From JAJDTQ01 sp965204235 (GTDB lineage: Bacteria; Desulfobacterota; Binatia; UBA9968; JAJDTQ01), in NCBI GenBank assembly GCA_965204235.1, contig OZ241979.1, positions 372,001 through 436,000 on the forward strand: 64,000 bases of DNA, in the 5' to 3' direction. A program made the position numbers and the translations under genes. Under the pieces are notes generated by a model. It was not told where the DNA came from. It saw only the letters and a list, made by a program, of their open reading frames with translations, and did not search any database. Shown here piece after piece: positions 16,348 through 24,536 of the stretch; the stretch's first letter is position 1, and each line of letters starts with the position of its first letter.

Positions 16348-17403
16348 CTACCTCCCCAGCAACTGCTTGACGCCCTCGACCACCTCCGCGGGTTGGTTCA
16401 CCACGTCCTCGGCCAGCTTCTGCACCTTCTCGCCGCTGGACGGCATTACGTCCATGCGCCCCTTCCCGGCCTCGGCCAGCAACTCGGGGTCCTGCAACGC
16501 CTTGGCGTAAGCGGTCCGCAGCACCTTCACCCGGTCCGCGGGGACCCCCGGGGCCACCGCGAAGGGGCGTCCGAAATCGCCGCTGGCGAAGATCACCCGG
16601 GCGATGGCCCGTACGGTATCGGGCGTGTCGTACTTCTCCATCAACTCGTCCATGGTGGGGGTGTCCTTGAGGCGGGGGTCCCGCTCCCGCCCGGACTGGA
16701 CCAGTTGCCGCACGAACTTCTTCTTGTGCCACGTCAGGTAGGGCTCCCGTCCGAAGTGGGGCGGGATGGACATGCCGCGACACGCCACCTCCCCCCGTTC
16801 CACCGCCAGGTCGATCTCGCTGCCTCCGGGATAGCCCATGACGAAGTTGAAGTTGGCCCCCACCGCCTTCTCCAGCACCTTGCCCATGAAGTAGCTGTTG
16901 CCCGCGGTCCCGGTGTTGCCGAGTTTGGCCGGGTCCTCCTTGCGCTCGATCAGGTCGTCGATGCTCTTGAACGGCGCGTCGCTGCGGCAGAAGAGCACCG
17001 AGTGGCTCACCTCCTGGGTGCCCAGCCACTGGAACTTGGCCATGTCGAACCGGACCTCCTTGCGGCCCACCACTTGGTCCATGTACAGCCCGGCCAACGG
17101 CATGACGATGGCGGTCCCGTCCTGCCTGGCGACGTTATAGACGTAGTTGGCCGCGATCAGGGAGCCCGCCCCGGGCATGTTCTGGACGATGATGTCGGGG
17201 TTGCCCGGGATGTACTTGCCCAGGTAGCGGGCGAACAGCCGCGCCCAGCGGTCGTAGAACCCGCCCGGGGAGCAGCACACGATGATCCGTATGGTCTTGC
17301 CCTCGTAGAAGTCCTCCCGGGCGGCCGCGGAGCCGGCGAGGCCCGTGTAGATGAAGCAGGCCAGCAACAGTATCAGAAAGGGTCTGTGGATCGCTCTCGA
17401 CAT
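16348..17403 (-). CDS. tctC: Tripartite tricarboxylate transporter receptor TctC (Bug family)
   Basis: A 351-residue periplasmic binding protein. A signal peptide is clear (HRPFLILLLACFIYTGLAGS-AAA). The mature part starts with the Bug motif KTIRIIVCCSPGGFYDRWAR, continues with NPDIIVQNMPGAGS and IAANYVYN, and has the second-lobe VMGYPGGSEIDLAVERGEV. The start at ATG 17403 has a GGAGGTGC ribosome-binding site. Two cysteines directly before SPGG are unusual for the family, which normally has P or Y there. The ligand is probably a carboxylate. Confidence 0.9.
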   Translation of the reverse strand: MSRAIHRPFLILLLACFIYTGLAGSAAAREDFYEGKTIRIIVCCSPGGFYDRWARLFARYLGKYIPGNPDIIVQNMPGAGSLIAANYVYNVARQDGTAIVMPLAGLYMDQVVGRKEVRFDMAKFQWLGTQEVSHSVLFCRSDAPFKSIDDLIERKEDPAKLGNTGTAGNSYFMGKVLEKAVGANFNFVMGYPGGSEIDLAVERGEVACRGMSIPPHFGREPYLTWHKKKFVRQLVQSGRERDPRLKDTPTMDELMEKYDTPDTVRAIARVIFASGDFGRPFAVAPGVPADRVKVLRTAYAKALQDPELLAEAGKGRMDVMPSSGEKVQKLAEDVVNQPAEVVEGVKQLLGR

Positions 17404-17459
17404 GGCGCACCTCCGTGCAGTTGTTGGGAACACGACTCGACTCTCTTGCCATTCGCGGT

Positions 17460-17948
17460 TCATTCCGCCCCCAGCCAGCGGAAGACCGCGCCTTCGGGGA
17501 ACGGCAGCAGCAGCGTCCGCTCGAACAGCCCCCAGTAGATCACCCACGCCGCGGCCGTGAGCGCCAGCGACATCCCCCATCCTTCCTTCGACTGCACCTT
17601 CAGGTAGCCGAAGGTCATGGCGGCCACCGTGACGGAGAACCCCGCGAGCCAGATGCCCGCGAGGAACCCGAGGATCCAGGCGAGGATGTTCGCGGTGCGC
17701 TTGACCGCCACCGCCCCATCGACGATCCGGGTCAGTTGGAAGTCCGCGGGGGCCTCCTCCGACCCGTCCTCCCGGGTCCCGCCCCGGAGCTCCCGGAAGA
17801 GCTGGAACAGGGCCAGGACGATCATGGGGATGCCGATGCTCCACGGGTAGAGACGCGCCTGGAGACGCCACTCCCGGGCCTCCCACACCAGGTAGCCGAA
17901 GAAGACGAGGACGAGCAGGCTGAAGCCCGTCCTGGGCGTCAGTTTCAC
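17460..17948 (-). CDS. tctB: Tripartite tricarboxylate transporter, small permease TctB
   Basis: A 162-residue protein with four predicted membrane helices (TGFSLLVLVFFGYLVWEA; YPWSIGIPMIVLALFQLF; ILAWILGFLAGIWLAGFSVTVAA; MSLALTAAAWVIYWGLFE). It matches the poorly conserved small subunit of TTT transporters in length and place. The start is GTG 17948, preceded by GAGG at 6 bp. It lies 14 bp downstream of the amidohydrolase stop. Confidence 0.8.
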   Translation of the reverse strand: MKLTPRTGFSLLVLVFFGYLVWEAREWRLQARLYPWSIGIPMIVLALFQLFRELRGGTREDGSEEAPADFQLTRIVDGAVAVKRTANILAWILGFLAGIWLAGFSVTVAAMTFGYLKVQSKEGWGMSLALTAAAWVIYWGLFERTLLLPFPEGAVFRWLGAE

Positions 17949-17962
17949 CGGGAGCCTCGACG

Positions 17963-18976
17963 CTAGTTCCAGCCGTACAGCAGCTTCGCGTTCTCCCCCA
18001 GGAACCTGGCCTTCATCTCCTCGGAGATGTCGGTGCGCCCCTTGATGGTCTTCACCACGTTGGGGAACATGCCGTCCCAGTGGGGGTAGTCCGACGCGAA
18101 CACGATGTTCTTCTCCCCTACCCGCTCGATGCCGTAGGGCAGGCTCTCCTCTTCCGGCTCGGCCGCGTAGAACCAGCTCCCCGCCTTCATGTACTCGCTG
18201 GGCCTGGCCTTGAGCAGCGGCGCCTCCGACTGCCTGTGCTCGTACTCCTCGTCCATGCGGTCCATCCAGTAGGGCACCCAGCCGATGCCGCACTCCAGGA
18301 ACGCGATGCGCAGCTTCGGGAACCGCTCGGGCACGCCCCCGTACATCAACGCGGCGCAGTCCAGCATGGTCTCGAACGGCCGGCCGATGGTGTGCTTGAA
18401 GAGGAAGGTGTCGAAGCGGTTCTCCCCCGCGGGTCCCGAGCGCGAGTTGTGGATCAACAGCGGTACGTCGAGCCGCTCCAACTCCTCGTAGATGGGCCAG
18501 AAGAGCTCCTGTCCCAAGTGGTCCTTCATGCCGAAGGTGCCCACGGTGACGCCCACCACGCCGAGCTTCGTCACCGCGCGGTTGATCTCCGCAACCGCGG
18601 CCGGCACGTCCTGGAACGGCGCGATGCCGATGGCCTTGAGGCGTTCCGGCGCCTCGCTGCACATGTCCGCGATCCAGTTGTTGTAGGCTCGGGCAAAGGC
18701 CCCGGCGTATGCCTTCTCGGGCAGCCGGTTGACGTGGAAGGCGCCGGTGGGGAACAGCACCGAGACTTCGATCCCCTCCGTGTCCATGTCCCGGAGGCGC
18801 GTGGGCACGTCGGTGATGTCCATGCCCAGGGCGCCGAACATGCTCGAGTCCCACTCGTCCGTGGGCAGGAGCGACCCCTGGCGCCTGTTCCAGGGCTCCT
18901 CCATGTGGGCGCGAATGTCCGCGTCCCGGTCCCGGACGTGTCCGTCGGCGTCGATGATCCTGGCGTTTACGTTCAT
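17963..18976 (-). CDS. Amidohydrolase-2 family metal-dependent hydrolase/decarboxylase
   Basis: A 337-residue TIM-barrel enzyme of the ACMSD/gamma-resorcylate decarboxylase group. The N-terminal metal motif is D-x-H in IIDADGHVRD. Later come LLIHNSRSG, FLECGIGWVPYWMDRMDEEY and the catalytic-Asp strand FASDYPHWDGMFP. The GGAGGAGGTAAC ribosome-binding site ends at the ATG. Members hydrolyse lactones or amides, or decarboxylate aromatic acids. It heads the operon with tctB, tctC and tctA, so its substrate or product may be the carboxylate taken up. Confidence 0.85.
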   Translation of the reverse strand: MNVNARIIDADGHVRDRDADIRAHMEEPWNRRQGSLLPTDEWDSSMFGALGMDITDVPTRLRDMDTEGIEVSVLFPTGAFHVNRLPEKAYAGAFARAYNNWIADMCSEAPERLKAIGIAPFQDVPAAVAEINRAVTKLGVVGVTVGTFGMKDHLGQELFWPIYEELERLDVPLLIHNSRSGPAGENRFDTFLFKHTIGRPFETMLDCAALMYGGVPERFPKLRIAFLECGIGWVPYWMDRMDEEYEHRQSEAPLLKARPSEYMKAGSWFYAAEPEEESLPYGIERVGEKNIVFASDYPHWDGMFPNVVKTIKGRTDISEEMKARFLGENAKLLYGWN

Positions 18977-19007
18977 GTTACCTCCTCCAAGGTTGATCCG
19001 GGGAACC

Positions 19008-19137
19008 TCTGATCCATTCCGGCTCGAGGCGCCTCTCCCATGGGAAAGCGCGTCCTTCGACTTCGCTTCGCTACGCTCAGGACGAACGGAGCTCTTCGCT
19101 TTGCTACGCTCAGGGCGAACGGGACAATCGTTCAGGG
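19008..19137 (-). repeat. Dispersed ~105-bp intergenic repeat, copy B
   Basis: An inverted copy of the repeat at 8769. It carries an extra partial duplication of the palindromic core (GCTACGCTCAGGACGAACGG then GCTACGCTCAGGGCGAACGG). It occupies most of the gap between the amidohydrolase and the alcohol dehydrogenase-like gene. No gene seen in the rest of the gap. Confidence 0.8.
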
Positions 19138-19211
19138 TTTCACCGGGTTCGTCTCGTGCGCCGCATCCGGGAACGGCGGTCCCGGCGTCCCGGTCCGCCC
19201 GCGTCCGCGCC

Positions 19212-20249
19212 TCACGAGAACCGCACCTGCGCGGGGTTCAACGCCCCGTACCGGGACTTGTTGGCGGTGATCTCCAGGGCCTCTGTCATCTTCTCTATGC
19301 CTTCCAGCTTGTGGGTAATCATGGGGTCGATGCGGATGCGCTGCTGGGCCACCAGCCGGGCGGCCAGGGTCATCTCCCGGGGGTGGGCCAGCTCCGGCGG
19401 GAACATGTAGGTGACCCGCTTGGCCCGGAGGTAGTTGAAGTCCAGGGTCACGGGCTCGTGGAAGTGGGGGATGCTGAGCACTTTGCCGCCCGCGGCCACG
19501 CACGCCACCGCCTCCGACACCGTGGCGCCCCCGGACAGCCCCATCTGCGGGCTCCCGCTGGCGGCCTCGATGACGAAGGGGACGCCCTTGCCGCGGCTCA
19601 GATCCATCACCGCCTCCACCACGTTCTCCCTGGAGGCGTCGATGGTCACGTCCACCCCCAGCTTCCGGGCCAGATCCAGGACGTCCGCCCTGCGGTCGGT
19701 GCCGATGACCGTGTCCGCCCCCGCGGCCTTGGCCGCCTGGGCCGAGTTGAGGCCCATGACCCCCTGGCCCAGCACCAGGACCGTGTCCCCCAGGGTCACC
19801 CCCAGCACCTGGACGTTGTGGACGCAGCTCGTCAGGGGTTGGAGCGCCGAGACCTCCCAGTCGCTGATCCCTTCGGGGATCCTGGCCAGCGCGTCCAGCG
19901 GCACCGCGGCGTACTCGGAGAACAGGCCGGGGAAGTCCCGGCCGATGGTGCCGATCTCGGTGTGGGTCGCGCCCACCCGGTCGCCCGGGGCGAGGCCGTA
20001 GCCGTTGTCCTCCTCGACCTCCACGATCTCGGCGCAGAACTCGTGGCCGAACAGCGGCTCGGGACCCCGGGCCAGCTTCTCCTTCACCTTGTCATAGCTG
20101 TTGGAGCGCTCGCCGTAGAAGAGTTGGACTTCCGTCACCGAAGGCTGCACCACCCGGGTCTGCAACACCGCCCAGCCGGGACGGCATTCGGGATCCGGCA
20201 ACTCCTCCAGGCGCATGTCGTTGAAAGCGTGTGTAACCCAACCTCGCAT
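19212..20249 (-). CDS. Zinc-type medium-chain alcohol dehydrogenase-like protein
   Basis: 345 residues: a GroES-like N-terminal domain and a Rossmann domain (VLVLGQGVMGLNSAQAAKAAGADTVIGTD, about 150-180). The GHEFCAEIVEVEEDNGYGL segment and GDRVGATHTE match the family. The catalytic-zinc Cys near residue 38 is absent (VVQPSVTEVQLFYG), as is the four-Cys structural zinc lobe, so zinc-dependent catalysis is doubtful. It may act as a zinc-free reductase or on another substrate. It stands alone between repeat copy B and the tRNA-Met region. Confidence 0.82.
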   Translation of the reverse strand: MRGWVTHAFNDMRLEELPDPECRPGWAVLQTRVVQPSVTEVQLFYGERSNSYDKVKEKLARGPEPLFGHEFCAEIVEVEEDNGYGLAPGDRVGATHTEIGTIGRDFPGLFSEYAAVPLDALARIPEGISDWEVSALQPLTSCVHNVQVLGVTLGDTVLVLGQGVMGLNSAQAAKAAGADTVIGTDRRADVLDLARKLGVDVTIDASRENVVEAVMDLSRGKGVPFVIEAASGSPQMGLSGGATVSEAVACVAAGGKVLSIPHFHEPVTLDFNYLRAKRVTYMFPPELAHPREMTLAARLVAQQRIRIDPMITHKLEGIEKMTEALEITANKSRYGALNPAQVRFS

Positions 20250-20413
20250 GGTGGCCCCTCCCTTCGGAGACCGGGGCCGCGCCTGCCGCGAAAGGCGCCG
20301 CCGGGGGCAAGCCCATCCGGCCCGGACGGCGTGTCCGGTCCGGGAGTGCGTGAAGAACGGCTTTTCCCGCCGACCATAGTGAAAGCCGACCGGTTTTGCA
20401 AGGAAACCCCGGC

Positions 20414-20442
20414 TTGCATGTGCGCCGACGGCGTTCTATGAT
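20414..20442 (+). promoter_or_regulatory. Sigma70-type promoter of tRNA-Met
   Basis: TTGCAT (20414-20419), a 17-bp spacer and TATGAT (20437-20442). Transcription would start about 30 bp before the tRNA. Confidence 0.55.
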
Positions 20443-20479
20443 GGAGGTCTTCGCGCTTCCCTGCTCCTCCACCCACAAC

Positions 20480-20556
20480 GGCGGTGTAGCTCAGTTGGTC
20501 AGAGCACGCGGCTCATATCCGCGGCGTCGCTGGTTCAAGTCCAGCCACCGCCACCA
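20480..20556 (+). tRNA. tRNA-Met(CAT), probably elongator
   Basis: Acceptor GGCGGTG / CACCGCC, D-arm GCTCAGTTGGTCAGAGC, anticodon stem CGCGG / CCGCG with loop CTCATAT (anticodon CAT), T-arm GCTGG-TTCAAGT-CCAGC, discriminator A at 20553 and an encoded CCA to 20556. The paired first base excludes an initiator tRNA. A lysidine-modified Ile2 tRNA cannot be fully excluded, but the acceptor sequence fits Met. Confidence 0.93.
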
Positions 20557-20607
20557 CTCCCCTTCCCCGAACATCCCCCGAACCTCCCCCGGACCGGAAG
20601 GAAACGG

Positions 20608-20700
20608 GTGACGGGACCGCGGCTCGACGTGGACGACCTTGTGAGCGCGGCCCGGATGGTCTATGAAGTCCTCCGTCCGGAGGGGGACGCCGCACGGTGA
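20608..20700 (+). pseudogene. 30-codon open frame, possible threonine-dehydratase-like N-terminal remnant
   Basis: GTG 20608 is preceded by GGAAGGAAACG. The frame reads DVDDLVSAARMVYEVLRP and stops at 20700. The wording resembles the first helix of threonine dehydratases (…AARxxYxxLRPTPL), but the peptide ends before any diagnostic motif. It may be chance. Confidence 0.25.
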
Positions 20701-20767
20701 AGGGGACGGTTTTCCGTCCGGTCTCGCCGCGGCCCCGCAAGCCTTTCCTCCGCCGTCGGGTTCAACC

Positions 20768-22213
20768 ATGCACGGACGCGAGCTCGAGACCCTCCTGAAG
20801 GAAGACCGAGGCCAGTTCTTCGAGTTCATCAGCGCCTACGAGCACAGGAAGCGCGGGGTCCAGACCAGGCGGCCCCGGGACCTCGCCCGCGAGATCGCGC
20901 GCATCCTCGACGGCATGGCCAACGCCGACGGCGGCGCGCTCCTCGTGGGAGTGGAGCCCGACAAGAGCCTCACCGGGCTGCCCTATTCCGACGACGAGGT
21001 CCGGGAGTTGAGCGAGGCGCCCCAGAGCCTCCTCCATCCCCCCCTCCATCCGCTCCTCGAAAGGATCGACCTCGGCAACCTGCTGCTGCTGCGGTTCGAG
21101 GTGGGTCCGGGCCTGGAGGTCCGCCGCATGACCAGGGGCAGGACGTTCTACCGCATCGCCACGGAGAACCCCGCGGTGGCGCCCGCGCAGATCCGGCTCC
21201 TGAAGGACGCGAAGCTGTCGTACGCCTACGAGCGGCAACCGGTCCACGACGCGACATGGGAGGACCTCGACGCCGACGCCCTGGAGTCCTTCGCGGAACG
21301 CGTGCACGCGGACACGGACGGCCGGTCGCTGCTGGAGCGCACGTTCCACCTGGTGCGCGGCCCTGCCGACCGGCCCGAGATCTCCATGGCCGCGCTGCTC
21401 CTGTTCGCCAGGGATCCCATGCGATGGCACCCGCGCTGCGGCATCGATTTCGTGAAGTACGAGGGCACCGAGCGACGGTACGGGGCGTCCCTGAACGTGC
21501 TCAAACGGCTGCGCGTCGAGCAGCCCCTGTGGATCCTCATCGAGGAGGCCGTGGGACGCATCCGGGAGCACCTCCGGGAGCGCATGGTGCGGCACGACCT
21601 CTTCTTCCGGGAGCGGCTCGAATACCCGTCGTTCGCCTGGCAGGAGGCCCTGATCAACGCGGTGGCCCACCGGGACTACGGCATCACCGGGGCGCAGATC
21701 GAGGTCTGGATGTTCGACGACCGGCTGGAGGTCAGGAGCCCCGGCGCCCTGCCCGCGCCCGTCACCCTGGAGCACCTGAACCGGCGGCAGCGCGTCCACT
21801 TCTCGCGCAACCCGCTGCTGGTCCGGGCGCTGTCGGCTCTCGGCTACGTGTGCGAGATGGGCGAAGGCGTGCCGCGCATGTTCCAGGAGATGGAGTACAA
21901 CGCGCTGCGGCCGCCCGAGTTCTCCACCGAAGGGTTCTTCTTCGCCGTCACCCTGCGCAACACCCCGGTCTATGACGACCACACCCTCCAATGGCTGAAC
22001 CAGTTCGGCCGGACCCGCCTCAACCCGCGCCAACAGCGGCTGCTGGTGTACGCCCTCTCCCACGACCGGCTGTTCTCTTCCGCGGACTACCAGCGCGTTG
22101 CCGAGGTGGACCGGGACACCGCCTACCGCGAGATCCAGGCCCTGGTGAAGCTGGGCATGGTCGCGCCGGTCAAGCCCAAGAGCCGCACCTATCGAGTGGT
22201 GGAGCAGATATGA
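20768..22213 (+). CDS. AlbA_2 domain / HATPase-like transcriptional regulator (RecG C-terminal-like)
   Basis: A 482-residue protein. The N-terminal AlbA_2 (Schlafen-type) nucleic-acid-binding domain, about residues 12-120, shows FFEFISAYEHRKRG and ILDGMANADGGALLVGVE. The middle carries an ATPase-like C-terminal module known from 'ATP-dependent DNA helicase RecG-related' proteins: ALINAVAHRDYGITGAQIEVWMFDDRLEVRSPG. A winged-helix end follows (RTRLNPRQQRLLVYALSH, DRDTAYREIQALVKLGMV). Such proteins act as regulators or in defence. It starts at ATG 20768 and stands alone downstream of tRNA-Met. Confidence 0.82.
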   Translation: MHGRELETLLKEDRGQFFEFISAYEHRKRGVQTRRPRDLAREIARILDGMANADGGALLVGVEPDKSLTGLPYSDDEVRELSEAPQSLLHPPLHPLLERIDLGNLLLLRFEVGPGLEVRRMTRGRTFYRIATENPAVAPAQIRLLKDAKLSYAYERQPVHDATWEDLDADALESFAERVHADTDGRSLLERTFHLVRGPADRPEISMAALLLFARDPMRWHPRCGIDFVKYEGTERRYGASLNVLKRLRVEQPLWILIEEAVGRIREHLRERMVRHDLFFRERLEYPSFAWQEALINAVAHRDYGITGAQIEVWMFDDRLEVRSPGALPAPVTLEHLNRRQRVHFSRNPLLVRALSALGYVCEMGEGVPRMFQEMEYNALRPPEFSTEGFFFAVTLRNTPVYDDHTLQWLNQFGRTRLNPRQQRLLVYALSHDRLFSSADYQRVAEVDRDTAYREIQALVKLGMVAPVKPKSRTYRVVEQI

Positions 22214-22334
22214 GCGGCAGACAGGAACGACGCAACGGCCCGAAGACCTCGAAGCGGACGTCCTCGAGGTGGGCGCGCTCCCTGACGGAAGGGTCCGGAA
22301 GCCGGAAGGGGAGGCTATGGCAGGAGGCCCGAGG

Positions 22335-22475
22335 CTATTCCAGGACGGCCGTGGGAGAGACCTTGAAGGCCTTGGCCAGCACCTTTGCGCGCGCCTGCTC
22401 GTTCCTGGCGCCCTGGAGCTTCACGCGCAGCTTCGCCAGCCGCTTCCGGCGCATGCGCCGCCGCCTGATTTCCAT
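22335..22475 (-). CDS. Small basic protein, unknown
   Basis: 46 residues starting MEIRRRRMRRKRLAKLRVKL, with a second half ARNEQARAKVLAKAFKVSPTAV. AAAGGA lies just before the ATG. More than a third of the residues are Arg or Lys. It is probably helical and could bind nucleic acid. It is on the strand of the aldolase operon, 75 bp beyond it. An upstream ATG (22493) is possible but has no ribosome-binding site. It may be chance. Confidence 0.4.
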   Translation of the reverse strand: MEIRRRRMRRKRLAKLRVKLQGARNEQARAKVLAKAFKVSPTAVLE

Positions 22476-22549
22476 GGTCCTTTGGAGTGGCATGACCGGG
22501 ACGGTTAGCACAGGCTCGTCCGTACCACAAGCCTGGCCGCCGACGCACC

Positions 22550-23473
22550 TCAGGCCGCTTCCCCGGCGTAGATCTCCATCACCTTGCGGAGCAGCGCCAG
22601 GGCGTCGGGCTTGCTCCGCTGGAACGAGTTCCGGCCGATGATGGACCCGAAACCGCCGCCTTCGTGGATGGCCCGGATCTCGGCGAGGAGCGCCTCGTCG
22701 GTGGTGGCGGGGCCGCCCGAGAAGATGACGATGCGCCGGCCGTCGAAGGCCGACTGCACCACGTGGCGTATCCGGTCTGCGGGGTCTTCGATGGGCACGC
22801 CTTCCTTCTCGTACACCTTTCGCGCCGCGTCCTGCTCGACGTTCCTGCCGGGGAACTTCACCTTGATGACGTGGGCCCCGAGCTGGGCCGCGATCTGGGC
22901 CGCGTAGGCGCACACGTCGATGGCCGTCTCCCCCGCCTTGCTGAGTCCCGAACCCCTGGGATAGGACCAGACCACCACTGCCAGGCCGTTCCGCTTGGCC
23001 TCCTCGGCGATGGCGCGGATCTGCTGGTACATCTCGAAGCGGTGTTCCGACCCGGGATAGATGGTGAAGCCCACGGCCGCGCACCCGAGACGCAGCGCGT
23101 CGGACACGCTGGAGGTGACCGCCTGCAACGGGTCGGTCTCGTCGTTCAGCAGGTCGTGGTTGTTGAGCTTGAGTATGAGGGGGATCTCGCCGGCGAAGTC
23201 CCGGGCTCCGGCCTCCAGGAAGCCCAGGGGCGCCGCGTACGCGTTGCAGCCCGCGTCCAGGGCGAGTTCGAAGTGGTAGCGCGGGTCGTATCCCGCGGGA
23301 TTGGGCGCGAAGCTCCGGGCGGGACCGTGCTCGAAACCCTGGTCCACGGGCAGGATGACGAACTTGCCGGTGCCGGCCAGGCGGCCGTGGTTGAGCATCC
23401 GGGCAAGGTTGGTCAGGGTCCCGGGATTGTCGCTTCCGTACCAGCCCAGGACCTCTCGTACTCTCTCGGTCAT
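22550..23473 (-). CDS. fbaB: Class I fructose-bisphosphate aldolase, FbaB/DhnA type
   Basis: A 307-residue TIM-barrel aldolase that interconverts fructose 1,6-bisphosphate and two triose phosphates. Signs of the DhnA family are FVILPVDQGFEHGPARSF, VWSYPRGSGLSK, the Schiff-base Lys strand AHVIKVKFPG, and the phosphate-binding ends IVIFSGGPATTDEALL and FGSIIGRNSFQRSK. It lies 22 bp downstream of the bisphosphatase gene. Together the two drive the lower part of gluconeogenesis. Confidence 0.92.
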   Translation of the reverse strand: MTERVREVLGWYGSDNPGTLTNLARMLNHGRLAGTGKFVILPVDQGFEHGPARSFAPNPAGYDPRYHFELALDAGCNAYAAPLGFLEAGARDFAGEIPLILKLNNHDLLNDETDPLQAVTSSVSDALRLGCAAVGFTIYPGSEHRFEMYQQIRAIAEEAKRNGLAVVVWSYPRGSGLSKAGETAIDVCAYAAQIAAQLGAHVIKVKFPGRNVEQDAARKVYEKEGVPIEDPADRIRHVVQSAFDGRRIVIFSGGPATTDEALLAEIRAIHEGGGFGSIIGRNSFQRSKPDALALLRKVMEIYAGEAA

Positions 23474-23495
23474 CTGTTCTCCTCCTCGGGACGGA

Positions 23496-24488
23496 TCATC
23501 CTTCCGCCAGGAACCGTTCGTACAGGGCCACGTTCCCGGCGCTGCCGATGGCCACGGGCGTGCGCTGGTGGATGGACTCGGGCGCCACGTCCAGCAGCCG
23601 CCCCCTGCCGGTGCTGGCCGCGCCCCCTGCCTGCTCGGCCACGCAGGCCAGCGGCGCGCACTCGTAGAGCAGGCGCAGCTTGCCGTTCCGGTTGCCGGGG
23701 TCCGCGGGATAGAAGTACACGCCGCCGTCCAGGAGGCAGCGGTGCAGGTCCGCCACCAGGGCCCCGGAGTACCGGAGCGAGTGGGGTCTGCCGCTGGCCT
23801 CGTCCCTGTCCGTCACGTGGTCGAGGAACTTCCGGACCCCCGGCTCCCAGTCCTTGTGACGGCCCACGTTGGCGCTGTACACGGTCCCCCGCTCCGGACA
23901 GCGGACGTCCTCGTGGGACAGCAGGAACTCGCCCACTCCCCGGTCCAGGGTGAACCCGTGGACGCCGCTTCCCACCGTATAGACCAGCACCGTGCTGGCG
24001 CCGTAGAGCACGTAGCCCGCGGCCACGAGTTCCGAACCCGGCTGCAGGAACTCGTCCGCGGACAGCTCCCCGGAACGGCGGCGGCGGAGCAGGCCGAAAA
24101 TGGTCCCCAGGGGGGCGTTCACGTCGGTGTTGGACGAGCCGTCCAGGGGGTCGGTGCACAGCAGGTAGCGGGCGTCGTCCGACGCGCTCACGGCCGCGGC
24201 CTCGCTCAACTCCTCGGACGCGACGCCCGCCACCAGCGCCGAGCCCGCGTAGGCGTCCATGACGACCTCGTTGCCGATGACGTCGAGCTTCTTCTGGGCG
24301 TCGCCGGTGGCGTTCTCGTCCCCGGCCAGCCCCAGCGAGCCGGCCAGGGCGGCCCGGTCGATCTCCTGCGCGAGGACCTTGGCGGCCAGCGCCATGGGCT
24401 CGATGAGCGGGGACAACTCCCCCGCGGCGTCCTTACGCCACTGCTCCTCCGCGGCGAGGTGGCGGCTCAGTGTGGTGCCCATGGCCAT
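23496..24488 (-). CDS. fbp: Class 1 fructose-1,6-bisphosphatase
   Basis: 330 residues. It removes the 1-phosphate of fructose 1,6-bisphosphate. The metal-binding motif DPLDGSSN is intact (CTDPLDGSSNTDVNAPLGTIF), and GGVYFYPADPGNRNGKLRLLYECAPLA carries the substrate-binding region. Length and order match bacterial class 1 enzymes. The gene starts 48 bp after the substrate-binding protein gene and is in line with fbaB, so sugar-phosphate genes appear joined to an uptake operon. Confidence 0.95.
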   Translation of the reverse strand: MAMGTTLSRHLAAEEQWRKDAAGELSPLIEPMALAAKVLAQEIDRAALAGSLGLAGDENATGDAQKKLDVIGNEVVMDAYAGSALVAGVASEELSEAAAVSASDDARYLLCTDPLDGSSNTDVNAPLGTIFGLLRRRRSGELSADEFLQPGSELVAAGYVLYGASTVLVYTVGSGVHGFTLDRGVGEFLLSHEDVRCPERGTVYSANVGRHKDWEPGVRKFLDHVTDRDEASGRPHSLRYSGALVADLHRCLLDGGVYFYPADPGNRNGKLRLLYECAPLACVAEQAGGAASTGRGRLLDVAPESIHQRTPVAIGSAGNVALYERFLAEG

Positions 24489-24536
24489 GTTCGGGGCGCC
24501 CCCGGCGTCCTTCCGGCGCGACTTCCGCCCGGCGGG

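Noticed and set aside
13215..16370. Plus-strand open frame of over 1000 codons
   Set aside because: It lies antisense to pgsA, the DMT permease and tctA, is rich in His, Gln and Arg, and has no domain features. Such frames are expected in high-GC DNA.
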